DNA of 64,000 nucleotides from an uncultured Bacilli bacterium (GCA_934725685.1 CAKVBX010000001.1:1-64000); one strand, 5' to 3'; numbered from the stretch's first letter, positions 48,199 to 58,170 are shown. Notes: generated by a model from the letters alone, not told the origin. Numbers and translations: made by a program.

Positions 48199-48810
48199 CT
48201 ACTTTGCAAAATGCTCTAAAAGATAAAGAATCAGAAGGCGGGCAGAATTGGAAAACAAAACCGAAGAATCGGATAACATTCTTTTCACATTCGTTGCAGA
48301 ATATAATCCAGAACTGATATCCTCGAATTCCTCTTTGTCATCCTTTCCTCTTGTACCGAGTTCTGCCAGTACCACGGCATTGCATTCATCGGAGAGACCT
48401 TCCGAAGTCGGAGAAGGCTGTAAAAGAAGTTCACAGGAAATCAAGGAATAGCCGGTCTCTTCCTTTAATTCCCGTTCTGCGGTCTTTCTGACATCTTCCT
48501 CACCGGGATCGACAAGACCAGCCGGGAAAGAATAGACATCCCGGTTCAAGGCAGGACGGAACTGCTTTTCCAGAAGAAGATAAAGCATTCCGTCTACGAT
48601 TTTATAGCAGCCAATCAATACAGCATCCGGTTTATCGAACGCTCCACGGAAGACACGGAGTCCCTCTTTCTTCTCGTTTCGAGAAGCGACAAAATAGGAA
48701 TATTCTTTTTCTTTTCCTTCCTCAGAAGTCACCTGATAGTGAACCGTATAGAAGTTGAGAAAACGATGATTTGTCTCTTTGTCAACACCGACCAATTTCC
48801 AATGCATCAT
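48199..48810 (-). CDS. Nudix hydrolase, ADP-ribose pyrophosphatase-like
   Basis: A 203-residue Nudix enzyme. The Nudix box is complete: G...GEE.....A.REL.EETGY, visible as GLVDPGEEDVRKTAEREL and KEETGY (about 107-130). The N-terminal beta-rich part and the EFEDI stretch after the box agree with the ADP-ribose pyrophosphatase group, which clears ADP-ribose and related dinucleotides. The exact substrate is inferred. It is monocistronic, and no regulator is evident. Confidence 0.9.
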   Translation of the reverse strand: MMHWKLVGVDKETNHRFLNFYTVHYQVTSEEGKEKEYSYFVASRNEKKEGLRVFRGAFDKPDAVLIGCYKIVDGMLYLLLEKQFRPALNRDVYSFPAGLVDPGEEDVRKTAERELKEETGYSLISCELLLQPSPTSEGLSDECNAVVLAELGTRGKDDKEEFEDISSGLYSATNVKRMLSDSSVLFSNSARLLILYLLEHFAK

Positions 48811-48966
48811 AGGACAATAATCTCCTTATCCTGAAAAGTATAATCCTCCTCCCTCTATTTTCAATACTCCATCCTTATCTTCCTTTTCGTAATCCTCTCA
48901 TCATTAATAATATTGTGAGAATAAACCCCTTACATCCTATAAAATAAACAAGAAGGAGCCTTTCTT

Positions 48967-50667
48967 ATGAAGACAAAACTTTATCAGCTTATACCGCTTT
49001 CTCTCCTCCTTGTCCTCCCACCCCTTTCGACCACGGAAAACGAATTCACTCCACCGAAGAGCTATACCAAACTGAGTGAAGGCGTCTTTGTTTCGAAAGC
49101 ACCCGGATTTTATCCCGGTGCCATCCAGGTCTCCTTTGCTCTCGATCCCAGCCTTGAACTGTATTACAGTTTCTCCGCGGATACCAACACTATCGACAGC
49201 ATGACCAAATACGAAACTGCCATCCGTGTCGACAAAAAAGGTGACCATCAAAAGTCAGATTACCCTTTGACAACATCTGTCGATGCCATCCTACCGGAAG
49301 ATAAAGAGGGCAAGTGTGTCTCCGATACTTACATCAACAATATTCAGAAAACAGGAAACTACGTTTTCTATGACAAACAGCCCGTCCTCTTTATCCAAGT
49401 CAGGAATAAAGAGACGAAGGAGACCATATTAAAACGCTCCCTTACCTATCTAATCAAAGACGAAATCACGACAAATATCGATATCCCCGTCATCTCCCTG
49501 TCGCTGCCTTATGAGGAGGTGTTCGGAAAAACGAACGGCTTCTACAATAAAATCCGCGAGGACATTTCCAAGAGGGCCAATCTCGAATACTTCGATCCAG
49601 CCTATCAAGAAAGTTTCTACCGGAACACACAGATCAAGCTCGGCGGAAACTGGACTCTCGGTTATCCGCAGAGAACATTGAATCTCAACTTCAATAAGGA
49701 TGAGAGCGGAAAAAAGAACGAAAAAGTCACCGAACATGTCTTTGAAGAACGGACCAAAAGAGCGGAGAACAAACGTTTATCCCAACTGACAAGATTCCGT
49801 CTCCACAACGGCGGAAATGCGTTTGAGTCCTCCACAAGAATCAATGATGCTGTCCTTCAGAGAATCATGGAAAAGAGCAATGCCGCAACAACCGGATACC
49901 GGCCGACCGTCGTCTATCTCAACGGCGAATACTGGGGACTGATGTCGATTCGAGAGCACTACAAAGATGTCTATTTCGAGAACAACTACAATGTCGACAA
50001 AGACAATGTCATCACGTATGATCTCAAAGGCAGTTTTTCCGTCGACGAAGGGGATGAGACAAGAGGAAAGGAAAAACTCCAGGAGATGGAAGACTATCTT
50101 TCCTCTCACGATTTATCAAATGATTCTGCCTATCAGACTTTCCTCGATCAGTATCTTGACTTAGACTCATTCCTCGATGTCGTCCTTGCCCAGGCCTACT
50201 CAGGAAACTGGGACTTCATCGGCAATTTCAACAACCTGAAAATGTGGACGGTAGATGTGAGCAATCCTGGTAGTAAATATGAAGATGGCAAATTCCGTTT
50301 TGTCCTTCATGATACTGATTTTGCTTTTACTTCCTATGACAATCCACTCTCCCCATATCACTCCAATTCCTATAGTAAGTTCCCGCTGATGCAACATCTT
50401 CTAAAAAATCAGTCATTCAAAAATTCCATGATTCAAAGAACGGAAGAACTGATGGATACGCTTTTTAGTCCCTATCACTGTTCTGACGTGCTCAATCAGA
50501 TGATGGAGGAAATCCGTCCTTACCGGATGATTTCGGATCTTCGCTGGGGACAGAAAGAAAGTGACCTCTCTTCCTGGAACCTAGAAATCAACAAGACCTT
50601 TACCTACTTCGAAAGGAAAGAGAAGACATTCCTCAACGACGTAAGAAACATCATGATGATGTACTAG
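48967..50667 (+). CDS. Secreted CotH-like protein kinase
   Basis: A 566-residue protein with an N-terminal signal peptide (about 1-22, no lipobox) and a CotH domain. CotH proteins are atypical secreted kinases, first known from Bacillus spore coats and also found in gut bacteria and in cellulosomal proteins. Family segments include FRLHNGGNAF, VYLNGEYWGLMSIREHY and the metal-binding FVLHDTDFAF near 440. It is followed after 9 bases by a lipoprotein gene, so they are coexpressed and may work together on the cell surface. There is no evidence of sporulation genes here. The ribosome binding site is AAGGAG. Confidence 0.88.
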   Translation: MKTKLYQLIPLSLLLVLPPLSTTENEFTPPKSYTKLSEGVFVSKAPGFYPGAIQVSFALDPSLELYYSFSADTNTIDSMTKYETAIRVDKKGDHQKSDYPLTTSVDAILPEDKEGKCVSDTYINNIQKTGNYVFYDKQPVLFIQVRNKETKETILKRSLTYLIKDEITTNIDIPVISLSLPYEEVFGKTNGFYNKIREDISKRANLEYFDPAYQESFYRNTQIKLGGNWTLGYPQRTLNLNFNKDESGKKNEKVTEHVFEERTKRAENKRLSQLTRFRLHNGGNAFESSTRINDAVLQRIMEKSNAATTGYRPTVVYLNGEYWGLMSIREHYKDVYFENNYNVDKDNVITYDLKGSFSVDEGDETRGKEKLQEMEDYLSSHDLSNDSAYQTFLDQYLDLDSFLDVVLAQAYSGNWDFIGNFNNLKMWTVDVSNPGSKYEDGKFRFVLHDTDFAFTSYDNPLSPYHSNSYSKFPLMQHLLKNQSFKNSMIQRTEELMDTLFSPYHCSDVLNQMMEEIRPYRMISDLRWGQKESDLSSWNLEINKTFTYFERKEKTFLNDVRNIMMMY

Positions 50668-50676
50668 GAGTCAACC

Positions 50677-52299
50677 ATGAAAAAGAATCTAGTCTTATTA
50701 TCCTTTCTCGTTCTTCTTGCTTCCTGTGGAAAAGAGAGTTCCACTATCACCGACAAAGAAACCGAGGCACCGAAAACCGAGACAGCAATGGAAACAAACG
50801 AGCCTTCCATATCCGACAGAGAAGATACTTCAGAATCGGATTCACAAAAATCAGAATACTCTCTTTTGAATATCACCTACATCTTTGAAAACGGAACATT
50901 TCTTTCGCGTGAGACAAAAAGAATAAGAATCGGAGAAATGTATCAATTTGAGCCCTCTCTCTCCTTCCCTTTCATGAAACCTGACATCCAGGAAATCAAA
51001 GGGGTCAAGCAGGAGAAAGAAGAAGATATTCTCATCACCTATTCTTATGACGGAACGATGCTGGAGACTCCCGTTCCTTCCTCTCAGTACAGCGGCTTCA
51101 TGATCGACGAAGAAAAGGGAATCTCCTTCTCCTTCCTTACAGGTCAGACAGAGAGCGGTCAGGTCCTTCTAAAAGGCGATAACTTTTCCATCCAGACAAA
51201 CGGCATCGAAGCAGGAGGGAGATTCCTATCCTTCGTTGACGGACTATCGGAAGAGAGTTTCGCCTCCTCATCTTTTGTCAACAGCAAAGAAGAAAGTGCT
51301 CTGTTCACCTATTCTTTTTTCTCGGATAAGGCCGTCTTTTACAAGAACAGTCATCGGATGGTCACATTCTTCAACAACAGAACAAGCCAGGGAAACGATC
51401 CTGTCTATTCCACAATCTATCACACCATGATGGAAGAACTGGAAAAATCCGGATTCACCTTAGGGAAGGAAACAATCCATGGCCTCTCCATGCAATGCGG
51501 TGTCACGGAAAAGCAGGTGCAGAAAACCCTCTCCTCTTATCTTGTCACCGAAGTCGAATTCGTCGAGAAGGAAACCGGAGTCCTTCAAGGAAGAAAATCA
51601 AAAATCGGAAAAGAAAGCTATTCCTACGCCTTTGAGTCCTTGAACATTCCCGGATATCAGGTAACCGATCAGAGTCTTCTCTCCGGAACCGCAACAGAAT
51701 CAAAGACAATCCAAATCGAAGACCAGTTCACCGGAACAGAACATAGTCTCAAGACAAACAGCATTGACCGCTCCAATTCCTATGGCTGGGCCGACCAATC
51801 CAAGTGGCTCAAGTATGCCACGGACCTCACCGGAGACTTCACCATGAAAGTGTCCCTTACCAATTTCGGAGCAAGCAGCTACACTTCCGAAACCGCCAAA
51901 GGCGGGGATATCTGTTGGAGAACACTCCTCCCCATCGTCTATGACAGCGAGACCGGGGATGACTGGGTGATGCGTTTCGACTGGTATGGTTGGATGAACG
52001 ACAACAACAAGGACGGGAAAAAGCTCGGGACCGCTGCCAATTATAATGATGGCATCAGCTATGTCTACAGCTATGACAATGACCTCTATCCAATCTATCG
52101 GAACATGGATGTCGATCTCACCTATACTAGACGCGGAGCGACCTTGACGGTGGACGCTCTCATCAAACCGAACAATGCTCCTTATCGGGGACAGCACTAT
52201 GACTATCACTGCTCCTTATCCGGAATCCAGACAAAAAAACTGTCCTTCGCCTTATCGGCAGAGGACAGCAAAGGAACAATAAACAGTCTCCGTTACTAA
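50677..52299 (+). CDS. Large lipoprotein with MucBP-like segment, CotH partner
   Basis: A 540-residue lipoprotein with lipobox LASC (Cys17) and a Ser/Thr/Glu-rich linker (about 20-58) that could be a phosphorylation target or stalk. Residues about 62-125 resemble a MucBP-type beta repeat (YIFENGTF...IRIGEMY, then a strand ending ITYSYDG). The C-terminal 190 residues look like a beta-sandwich of the laminin/DUF1349 type, with paired Trp-rich strands (SYGWADQSKWLKYA, DDWVMRFDWYGWMND). No catalytic motif is evident. It lies 9 bases after the CotH-like gene. The Ser/Thr linker makes it a possible substrate of that kinase, which is inference. Confidence 0.83.
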   Translation: MKKNLVLLSFLVLLASCGKESSTITDKETEAPKTETAMETNEPSISDREDTSESDSQKSEYSLLNITYIFENGTFLSRETKRIRIGEMYQFEPSLSFPFMKPDIQEIKGVKQEKEEDILITYSYDGTMLETPVPSSQYSGFMIDEEKGISFSFLTGQTESGQVLLKGDNFSIQTNGIEAGGRFLSFVDGLSEESFASSSFVNSKEESALFTYSFFSDKAVFYKNSHRMVTFFNNRTSQGNDPVYSTIYHTMMEELEKSGFTLGKETIHGLSMQCGVTEKQVQKTLSSYLVTEVEFVEKETGVLQGRKSKIGKESYSYAFESLNIPGYQVTDQSLLSGTATESKTIQIEDQFTGTEHSLKTNSIDRSNSYGWADQSKWLKYATDLTGDFTMKVSLTNFGASSYTSETAKGGDICWRTLLPIVYDSETGDDWVMRFDWYGWMNDNNKDGKKLGTAANYNDGISYVYSYDNDLYPIYRNMDVDLTYTRRGATLTVDALIKPNNAPYRGQHYDYHCSLSGIQTKKLSFALSAEDSKGTINSLRY

Positions 52300-52601
52300 G
52301 CTTCAGAACCGGCTTTCTTTCTCTTGCGAATAAAGATTACAAGAAGAACGATTCCTAAAATGAAGAGCACAGCTGCAAGAATTCCGAAAAAGTAAGTAAG
52401 GAACTCGTACCGATGGACGAGAGCCTCCTGAGCAAGATAGGCTTCGCTGCCTTTGTCGTAGCCAGCAAGTCCCATCGCCGCAAAAACAGTGACGATCAAA
52501 AATACGAGGCATCCGACTAAACTGCCACCACCGCAGAGTAAAAAGGCGACACCTCCGATGATACCGGCATTGCTTTTTCCTTTATTCGTCAGTTTTTTCA
52601 T
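52296..52601 (-). CDS. Small two-helix membrane protein
   Basis: A 101-residue protein with two membrane helices (about 14-44 and 67-92) and a basic C terminus. I do not recognise a family. It converges on the lipoprotein gene, and their stop codons interleave by 4 bases with no terminator between them. A Gly-rich first helix (GGVAFLLCGGGSLVGC) is the only notable feature. Confidence 0.68.
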   Translation of the reverse strand: MKKLTNKGKSNAGIIGGVAFLLCGGGSLVGCLVFLIVTVFAAMGLAGYDKGSEAYLAQEALVHRYEFLTYFFGILAAVLFILGIVLLVIFIRKRKKAGSEA

Positions 52602-52735
52602 GATGATTCATCAGACATTTGCTGTCTGCTCCTTGCTTTATTCTAACCTATGGAGAAGTTGTTTGGCAACTGCAAAAAGCAGTGTGTTTCCAGAAGCCCA
52701 TGAAAACTGTTCACTTTCCTAATTTTTATATCTTC

Positions 52736-52769
52736 AAAAAAACAGGTCCTCTTTTATGAAAACCTGTTT
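52736..52769 (-). terminator. Terminator after hslO
   Basis: On the minus strand AAACAGGT pairs with ACCTGTTT and is followed by a T tract, starting 17 bases beyond the hslO stop. Confidence 0.75.
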
Positions 52770-52785
52770 AATCAAAAGACAACTT

Positions 52786-53685
52786 CTATTTGGATTTTTT
52801 CTTGTTTTCTATGATTTCCTTTATATCCTGCGGCGTATAGACATAGGACTTTCCACAGAAATCACAGCCGACATGAATATCCTTCCCCTCCTGAATCATG
52901 GAGAGAAGTTCTTCGTCTTTCAAAGTTGCGAGGACTTCCTTCCCGCGTTCGAAGGAGCAGTTGCAATGCCAGGACACCGGCTTTTTGTCGGTAATCTGAA
53001 GATCAAATCCATCGAGAACGATAGCGAGCATTTCCTCGATTGTTTTCCCTTGGCGGAGAATATCCGTGACACCGGAGACCTTCCTCAGGTTCTCTTCGAG
53101 ATGTTCGATGACTTCCTTCTTTGTGAACGGCATAAGCTGCACGATGAATCCGCCGGCAGCACGGACCGTGTTGTCATGATTCATGAGCACACCAAGTCCG
53201 ACCGAAGTCGGAACCTGTTCCGACTGGGCGAAATAATAGGTGAGATCATCGGCAATCTCTCCGGAATGAAGCGGAATCGAAGAGACATAGGGTTCCTTTA
53301 GTCCCATATCGCGGATGACGGTGAGAGAGCCGCCTCTTCCGATGGCACCTCCGATATCAAAATGGCCGTCCGCTTTCGGAGGGAGCATGACCTCCGGATT
53401 GGAAACATAGCCGCGCACCGTCCCCAGAAGATTGGAGGTGACAATGACATGTTTCATCGGGCCATCACCGAGTAACTGTAAGGTGAGCTTGTCTTCGTCA
53501 GACTTAAGCATCTGACCCATCATCAGACCCGCCGACATCAATCGGCCGAGCGCCGCGGTCGCAATCGGAGAATTGTCGTGGATTTTTCTGGCATATTCCG
53601 TAATGCCGGTCGTTTCCACGGCAAAGGCACGGATTTGCTCCTTTGCCGCCATAGCGCGGATCAGATAATCGTGTTCCATTGTCAT
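52786..53685 (-). CDS. hslO: Redox-regulated chaperone Hsp33
   Basis: The 33-kDa cytoplasmic holdase activated by oxidative unfolding, 299 residues, the standard length. The N-terminal core contains SAGLMMGQMLK and GDGPMKHVIV. The redox switch zinc site is present as CNC and CDFC near the C terminus, so the protein should respond to peroxide and bleach stress. It overlaps pepF by 4 bases; a start at 53679 is possible. It is the second gene of a pepF-hslO unit. Confidence 0.95.
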   Translation of the reverse strand: MTMEHDYLIRAMAAKEQIRAFAVETTGITEYARKIHDNSPIATAALGRLMSAGLMMGQMLKSDEDKLTLQLLGDGPMKHVIVTSNLLGTVRGYVSNPEVMLPPKADGHFDIGGAIGRGGSLTVIRDMGLKEPYVSSIPLHSGEIADDLTYYFAQSEQVPTSVGLGVLMNHDNTVRAAGGFIVQLMPFTKKEVIEHLEENLRKVSGVTDILRQGKTIEEMLAIVLDGFDLQITDKKPVSWHCNCSFERGKEVLATLKDEELLSMIQEGKDIHVGCDFCGKSYVYTPQDIKEIIENKKKSK

Positions 53686-55457
53686 TCGGCTAAGAGCTTC
53701 TCGAGTTCATCGACAAGTTCGTTCATTCTTCTTGTGACGCACTCGAAGGCTTCCTTCTTGGTCAGATCGACACCGGCAATCTTCACCTCATCGATCGGAT
53801 AAGTGGAACCGCCGGAGGAGAGCATCTTGATGTAGTTTTCAAAAGCGCCGGGAACCTTGTTCTTCACGTTCTCATAGATCAGCATGGAAGCCGTGAAGGA
53901 AGTAGCGTACTGATAGACATAGAACGGAGTGTAGAAGAGATGCGGGATATAAGCCCAGACAAGAGGTTTAACTTTCTCTTCCGTGATATCGATGCCGTAA
54001 TACGTCTTGTAGAGCTTGACCATCTCTTCGGAAAGGACGGAATAATCAATCGGATTGCCTTCTTCGGCAAGCTTGGCAATCTCATATTCATACTGTCCAA
54101 ACAGCGTCTGACGATAGAAGGTAGAGCAAATCTGATCGATTGCCTTCTGAAGCAGAGCAATCTTGTCATTGCGGGAAAGGTCTCCCCGTTCCATGAGATA
54201 ATCGAGAAGGTTATGCTCATTGAAGGTCGAAGCAATCTCCGCGACGAAAATGGTGTAATCCTGCTTGAGAATCGGCTGTTTCTCTTCGGTATACAGCGTA
54301 TGGATACTGTGACCGGATTCATGGGCAAGTGTGAAGACATCCTCTAAAGTTCCGTTGAAATTGAGAAGGATGAAAGGATGGATTCCGCTCCCGCCACTCG
54401 AATAGGCGCCCGTTCTCTTTCCAGGAGTGTTGTAGACATCGACATACCCATCGGAAGTGACCTCGTGGGCTTTTTTTCGGAAATCTTCCGGAAACGCCTT
54501 GATGGAATCAAAAAAGAGTTCCTTCGCTTCGTCAAAGGTATAAGTCTTTTCACTCTTGGCAAGTTCGACAAAACGGTCGTAAGAGCGATGTTTCTCCAGA
54601 CCGAGATATTTTCTTCTCAGTTCATAATAGCGGTGAAGCGCCTCGTTTTCGGTAGAGGCGACTTCAACGAGACTATGGAAGACTTTCTCATCGATGTTGT
54701 TCTGATAGAGGTGTTCCTGAAGAACGGAGGAATAGCCTCTCGCCTTCTTCTCGGCAATCTGTGCCTGAAGGACGGCGTTGTAGATTTCGCCATAAGTATT
54801 CTTATGCTCGTCATACCAGGTATACAGCGATTCGAAGATTCTTCTTCTGTCTTCCTGGGAAGCAGCCTGAGCGACCAAAGTCGTCCAGTTGGCCTGATTG
54901 ACCTCCACTTCCTTGCCGTCGGTCAGAGTGACCTTCTTGGGCTGATAGTCTGCGACGGAAAGAAGGGAGTAGAGCTGAGAACCGGCTCCGGAAAGCGGAG
55001 CATAATAGCTGAGCAGCTTCTCCTGTTCGAACGGACGAACGAACTTTTCGCTGCGGAAGAGCTTTTCGAACATGAAATCGAAATCGCAGAATTCCGGATT
55101 TTTCTTCAGAAACGCATCGACATAGTTCTTTCCGAGCTTGAGAATTTCCGGATTGACAAAGCTGGTCTTAACGGCATAGTCATTAAACAGCAAGTCGATT
55201 TTGGAATAATCCTTGGCATTCTCGACATTCTTCTTGTCGAGATCACTTCTCATCGAAGCGAACATCGCAAGACGGGTGATGCGGATGTTGGCTTCCCGTT
55301 CGAGAAGCAGATATTTCCGGAATCCCTCTTCGGTTCCTAGTTTTCCCTGAAGTTCTTCATAGGCAGGAAGGATATCGGCTTTGACGTCTTCGAGTTCCCT
55401 GAGGAATTCCTCCTCGTTTTTATAAATCTTAGTAAGATCCCATTTATTCTTTTCCAT
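53682..55457 (-). CDS. pepF: Oligoendopeptidase F
   Basis: An M3-family zinc metallopeptidase of 591 residues, the usual length, that cleaves short peptides in the cytosol. The zinc motif is HESGH (379-383) in FTLAHESGHSIHT, with the third ligand expected in the following E.ASTFNEH segment. The N-terminal helical lid and the FILLNFNGTLEDV stretch are typical of PepF. The ribosome binding site is AAGGAGGAG. It is upstream of hslO in one operon. Confidence 0.96.
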   Translation of the reverse strand: MEKNKWDLTKIYKNEEEFLRELEDVKADILPAYEELQGKLGTEEGFRKYLLLEREANIRITRLAMFASMRSDLDKKNVENAKDYSKIDLLFNDYAVKTSFVNPEILKLGKNYVDAFLKKNPEFCDFDFMFEKLFRSEKFVRPFEQEKLLSYYAPLSGAGSQLYSLLSVADYQPKKVTLTDGKEVEVNQANWTTLVAQAASQEDRRRIFESLYTWYDEHKNTYGEIYNAVLQAQIAEKKARGYSSVLQEHLYQNNIDEKVFHSLVEVASTENEALHRYYELRRKYLGLEKHRSYDRFVELAKSEKTYTFDEAKELFFDSIKAFPEDFRKKAHEVTSDGYVDVYNTPGKRTGAYSSGGSGIHPFILLNFNGTLEDVFTLAHESGHSIHTLYTEEKQPILKQDYTIFVAEIASTFNEHNLLDYLMERGDLSRNDKIALLQKAIDQICSTFYRQTLFGQYEYEIAKLAEEGNPIDYSVLSEEMVKLYKTYYGIDITEEKVKPLVWAYIPHLFYTPFYVYQYATSFTASMLIYENVKNKVPGAFENYIKMLSSGGSTYPIDEVKIAGVDLTKKEAFECVTRRMNELVDELEKLLAE

Positions 55458-55700
55458 GGTTTCTCCTCCTTAAAGCATAATACTATCAGTATCGGGTTAT
55501 CTTTTCAAACAGGATAATAACAGAATTTTGAAAAAACATAGTTTTTTTCTCATTTCGCATGTGTCTTTCACCGAAAACACCGGTTTTTGTCCCACAAAAG
55601 AAAAAGACGGGAATAATGAAAGGGCTTCCCTCATGTTTCCTTTTCCCAAAAAAAGGTTATAGTATTAGAACGTATCTTATAGAAGGAGATTTTGTTTCAT

Positions 55701-57101
55701 ATGCCAGTTGATTTTCTGATTGATATTCCGAAAGACAACAATCCCCAGGCGTACAAAATCCTGTTGCCGCTCGGTCTACTTCTTCTGCTTTCGAAGGTCT
55801 TTGCCCTGATTCTCGGCAAAATCAAGATTCCGCAGGTCATTGCCTACCTTCTCTCCGGTCTCGTCGTCGGTCTGATCTACCTCATTCCTGGTCAGAACGT
55901 CCTCACCGACTACACGGTCACGGACGGCCTTGCCTTCTTCTCGAAGGTTGCGGTCATCCTGATCATGTTCTCCGCCGGCATCGAAACCGACATCAAGAAA
56001 GTCAGGTCCGTCGGTCTCGCCTCGTTCTTCATCGCCCTGATGGGTGTCTTAGTCCCGATGCTTCTCACCTTCCTCGTCGCTTTCCTGATTGATCAGGGAA
56101 CCGGAGGAAGTCTCCATCTGGAAGGATCTAATGTCAATCCGCTCTATACGGAACTCTATTACGGCGTCATCCTGACTGCCACCTCTGTCTCCGTCACCGT
56201 CGCGACCCTCAAGGAACTCGGAAAACTCGATTCCAAGATCGGCTCCGCCCTGGTCTCCGCCGCTATCATCGATGACATCATCGGCATCATCGTCCTCTCC
56301 TTGGTCATCTCCTTATCCAGCTCCTCCGGAGGAGCGACCGGAACCGACTTTGCCTCCATGCTCTTCCGCCTGCTTCCGCAAAGTGCCCAGTCTCCTGCCC
56401 TCAACATCCTCTTCATCCTCCTCTTCATGGCGCTTTTCTTCGGCCTCACCTTCTTCGCCGGCATCTTCATCCGCAAACTCTTCAATTATCTCGGCACCAA
56501 ATTCCCGCACCACATCCGTATCACCATCCTCTCCCTCGCCTTCTGCTTCATCTGGTCTTATCTTGCCGAATTCTTCAATATCGCCGATATCACCGGCGCC
56601 TATCTGATGGGTCTCATCCTCTCCTCGACGGTCGCCCACGGCTATATCGACCATCGTGCCGAAACGACGTGCAACTATCTCTTCGCCCCGGTCTTCTTCG
56701 GCAACATCGCCATGGGAATGTATCAGTCGAAGTTCGACTTCAGTGATCCGAAATTCGTCACCTTCATGATTTTCGGCTTTATATGGATTCTCTTGGGACT
56801 CCTCGGAAAAGTCCTCGGTTCCGGTATCGCAGGTCTCTGCTTCAAATTCGGATTCCATGGTTCCCTCATCGTCGGATTTGGTATGATGGCAAGAGCCGAG
56901 GTTCTGATTGTCTGTGCCGAGAAAGGCATCTCCGCCGGCTTAGTCTCCGATAACATCATGCCGTTTTGCCTCCTTTTGATTCTCATCTCCTCCTTCGCCA
57001 CCCCGATTTTCCTAAAACTCGGTTACCGTGGCTTAGATAAGGCGGAAAAGAAACTGCAGATGGAAAAAAGCGCCGAAGAAAAGACAAAACAGAAAAACTG
57101 A
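55701..57101 (+). CDS. CPA2-family cation/proton antiporter
   Basis: A monovalent cation:proton antiporter of 466 residues with 12-13 predicted helices and no TrkA-N/C cytoplasmic domain; the C terminus is a short Lys/Glu-rich tail. The CPA2 signature is visible in IMFSAGIETD, IIDDIIGIIV (the ion-binding Asp pair region) and the following TGAYLMGLI. It exports Na+ or K+ in exchange for protons, or exchanges glutathione-gated K+ in related proteins. A TTG at 55692 is too close to the ribosome binding site (3 bases) while the ATG at 55701 is 12 bases away; the ATG is chosen with some doubt. Confidence 0.9.
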   Translation: MPVDFLIDIPKDNNPQAYKILLPLGLLLLLSKVFALILGKIKIPQVIAYLLSGLVVGLIYLIPGQNVLTDYTVTDGLAFFSKVAVILIMFSAGIETDIKKVRSVGLASFFIALMGVLVPMLLTFLVAFLIDQGTGGSLHLEGSNVNPLYTELYYGVILTATSVSVTVATLKELGKLDSKIGSALVSAAIIDDIIGIIVLSLVISLSSSSGGATGTDFASMLFRLLPQSAQSPALNILFILLFMALFFGLTFFAGIFIRKLFNYLGTKFPHHIRITILSLAFCFIWSYLAEFFNIADITGAYLMGLILSSTVAHGYIDHRAETTCNYLFAPVFFGNIAMGMYQSKFDFSDPKFVTFMIFGFIWILLGLLGKVLGSGIAGLCFKFGFHGSLIVGFGMMARAEVLIVCAEKGISAGLVSDNIMPFCLLLILISSFATPIFLKLGYRGLDKAEKKLQMEKSAEEKTKQKN

Positions 57102-57128
57102 TTGATAAAAAGAGTTCCAAGCAGTAGC

Positions 57129-58127
57129 TCAGAACTCTTTTTTGATGACTTCCGGATATGCAGTCTTATAGATGGCCGTATCATTATCCATCGTTCCGCC
57201 GCCGGAAATATTACCAAACCATTTCCCCCATCCATTCTCATAATTGAGGTATTCCTGGAAATCGTTGTAGTGATTGAAGGTATAGAACACCTTACGCTCG
57301 GAGACTTCCGTAATCGCTCTTCCGCTCTTGTACTGACGGGTGTAAACAATGCGGGAAGCTCCACGGATAATGGTTTGTCCATTATTGTATTCTCCCTTAT
57401 TGGAGACGGTGGAATATTCATAACTTCCTGTCGTTCCGATATCGATCTCATAGTATTTCTTATCGTTGAGATCGGGGAGGACCGGCTCATACTTATAGCG
57501 GTCGGTATCACAGGAAAAATAGCTGTGATTGAGACGGAGATATTTTCCCCACTCACTGTTGGACGGCTTCAGTTTCTTCGATTCCGAATAATTGGCTGGG
57601 ATATCGCCAAAGGCATAGAGATACGCGGCCACTTCTTCGAGAATGACATAGGCACCGCCTTTGTAGATGGTATTGACGACTTTTCCGGTCTTATCCACGA
57701 TATCATAGCTGAGACCGTCAGCGCTGAGGCCGCTATTTGCATTGAAGACGTATTTGCCATCTTCCATCGGCGGATTCTCCGCGATGGTGGGACGCTGTTT
57801 CTGGCTTTCGATGCTTCCGGACATGAAGTGATGCAATGTGCGATACTGGCTATCCTTATAGCTTGTCGCAGGAACATAATTCTTATAGAATGCCGTCTCA
57901 CTCATATTGACATAAGGATCCGTATCCGGGCCGTCATTGCGTTCCGTCACCTTCTCGGAATTAGAAGAGGCAGAAAAGGACTCCGTGTTCTTTTCCGTCA
58001 TATCGGAAGCGACAGAAGAAGTGGTAACCGAATCCGTCTTCTTTTCCGAAGAAAGACCAGGGAAGGAGAAGTCGCAGGAAGCGAGGAATAATGATAAAAT
58101 AAGAAAAGGAAATGTTTTTGTTTTCAT
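57129..58127 (-). CDS. Hypothetical lipoprotein
   Basis: A 332-residue lipoprotein with lipobox LASC (Cys18) and a long Ser/Thr/Glu/Asp linker (about 25-75). The rest is a soluble Tyr/Asn-rich domain with no recognised family, with YVFNANSGL, GGAYVILEEVAAYLYAFGDIP and GWGKWFGNISGGGTM as distinctive segments, the last close to repeated Gly/Trp surface loops. Similar two-part lipoproteins occur nearby but without clear homology. An upstream in-frame start at 58247 lies antisense to ispD; the ATG at 58127 gives a proper signal peptide. A -10-like CATAAT ends 6 bases before the ATG, so translation may be leaderless. Confidence 0.82.
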   Translation of the reverse strand: MKTKTFPFLILSLFLASCDFSFPGLSSEKKTDSVTTSSVASDMTEKNTESFSASSNSEKVTERNDGPDTDPYVNMSETAFYKNYVPATSYKDSQYRTLHHFMSGSIESQKQRPTIAENPPMEDGKYVFNANSGLSADGLSYDIVDKTGKVVNTIYKGGAYVILEEVAAYLYAFGDIPANYSESKKLKPSNSEWGKYLRLNHSYFSCDTDRYKYEPVLPDLNDKKYYEIDIGTTGSYEYSTVSNKGEYNNGQTIIRGASRIVYTRQYKSGRAITEVSERKVFYTFNHYNDFQEYLNYENGWGKWFGNISGGGTMDNDTAIYKTAYPEVIKKEF

Positions 58128-58170
58128 GGGAACATTATGATAACAAATTCCGCATGGGAGGAAAATACTG

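Noticed and set aside
57102..58091. A 329-codon plus-strand open frame overlapping the lipoprotein gene.
   Set aside because: It begins right after the antiporter gene but is antisense to a frame with a clean signal peptide and lipobox, and its own product has no known features.
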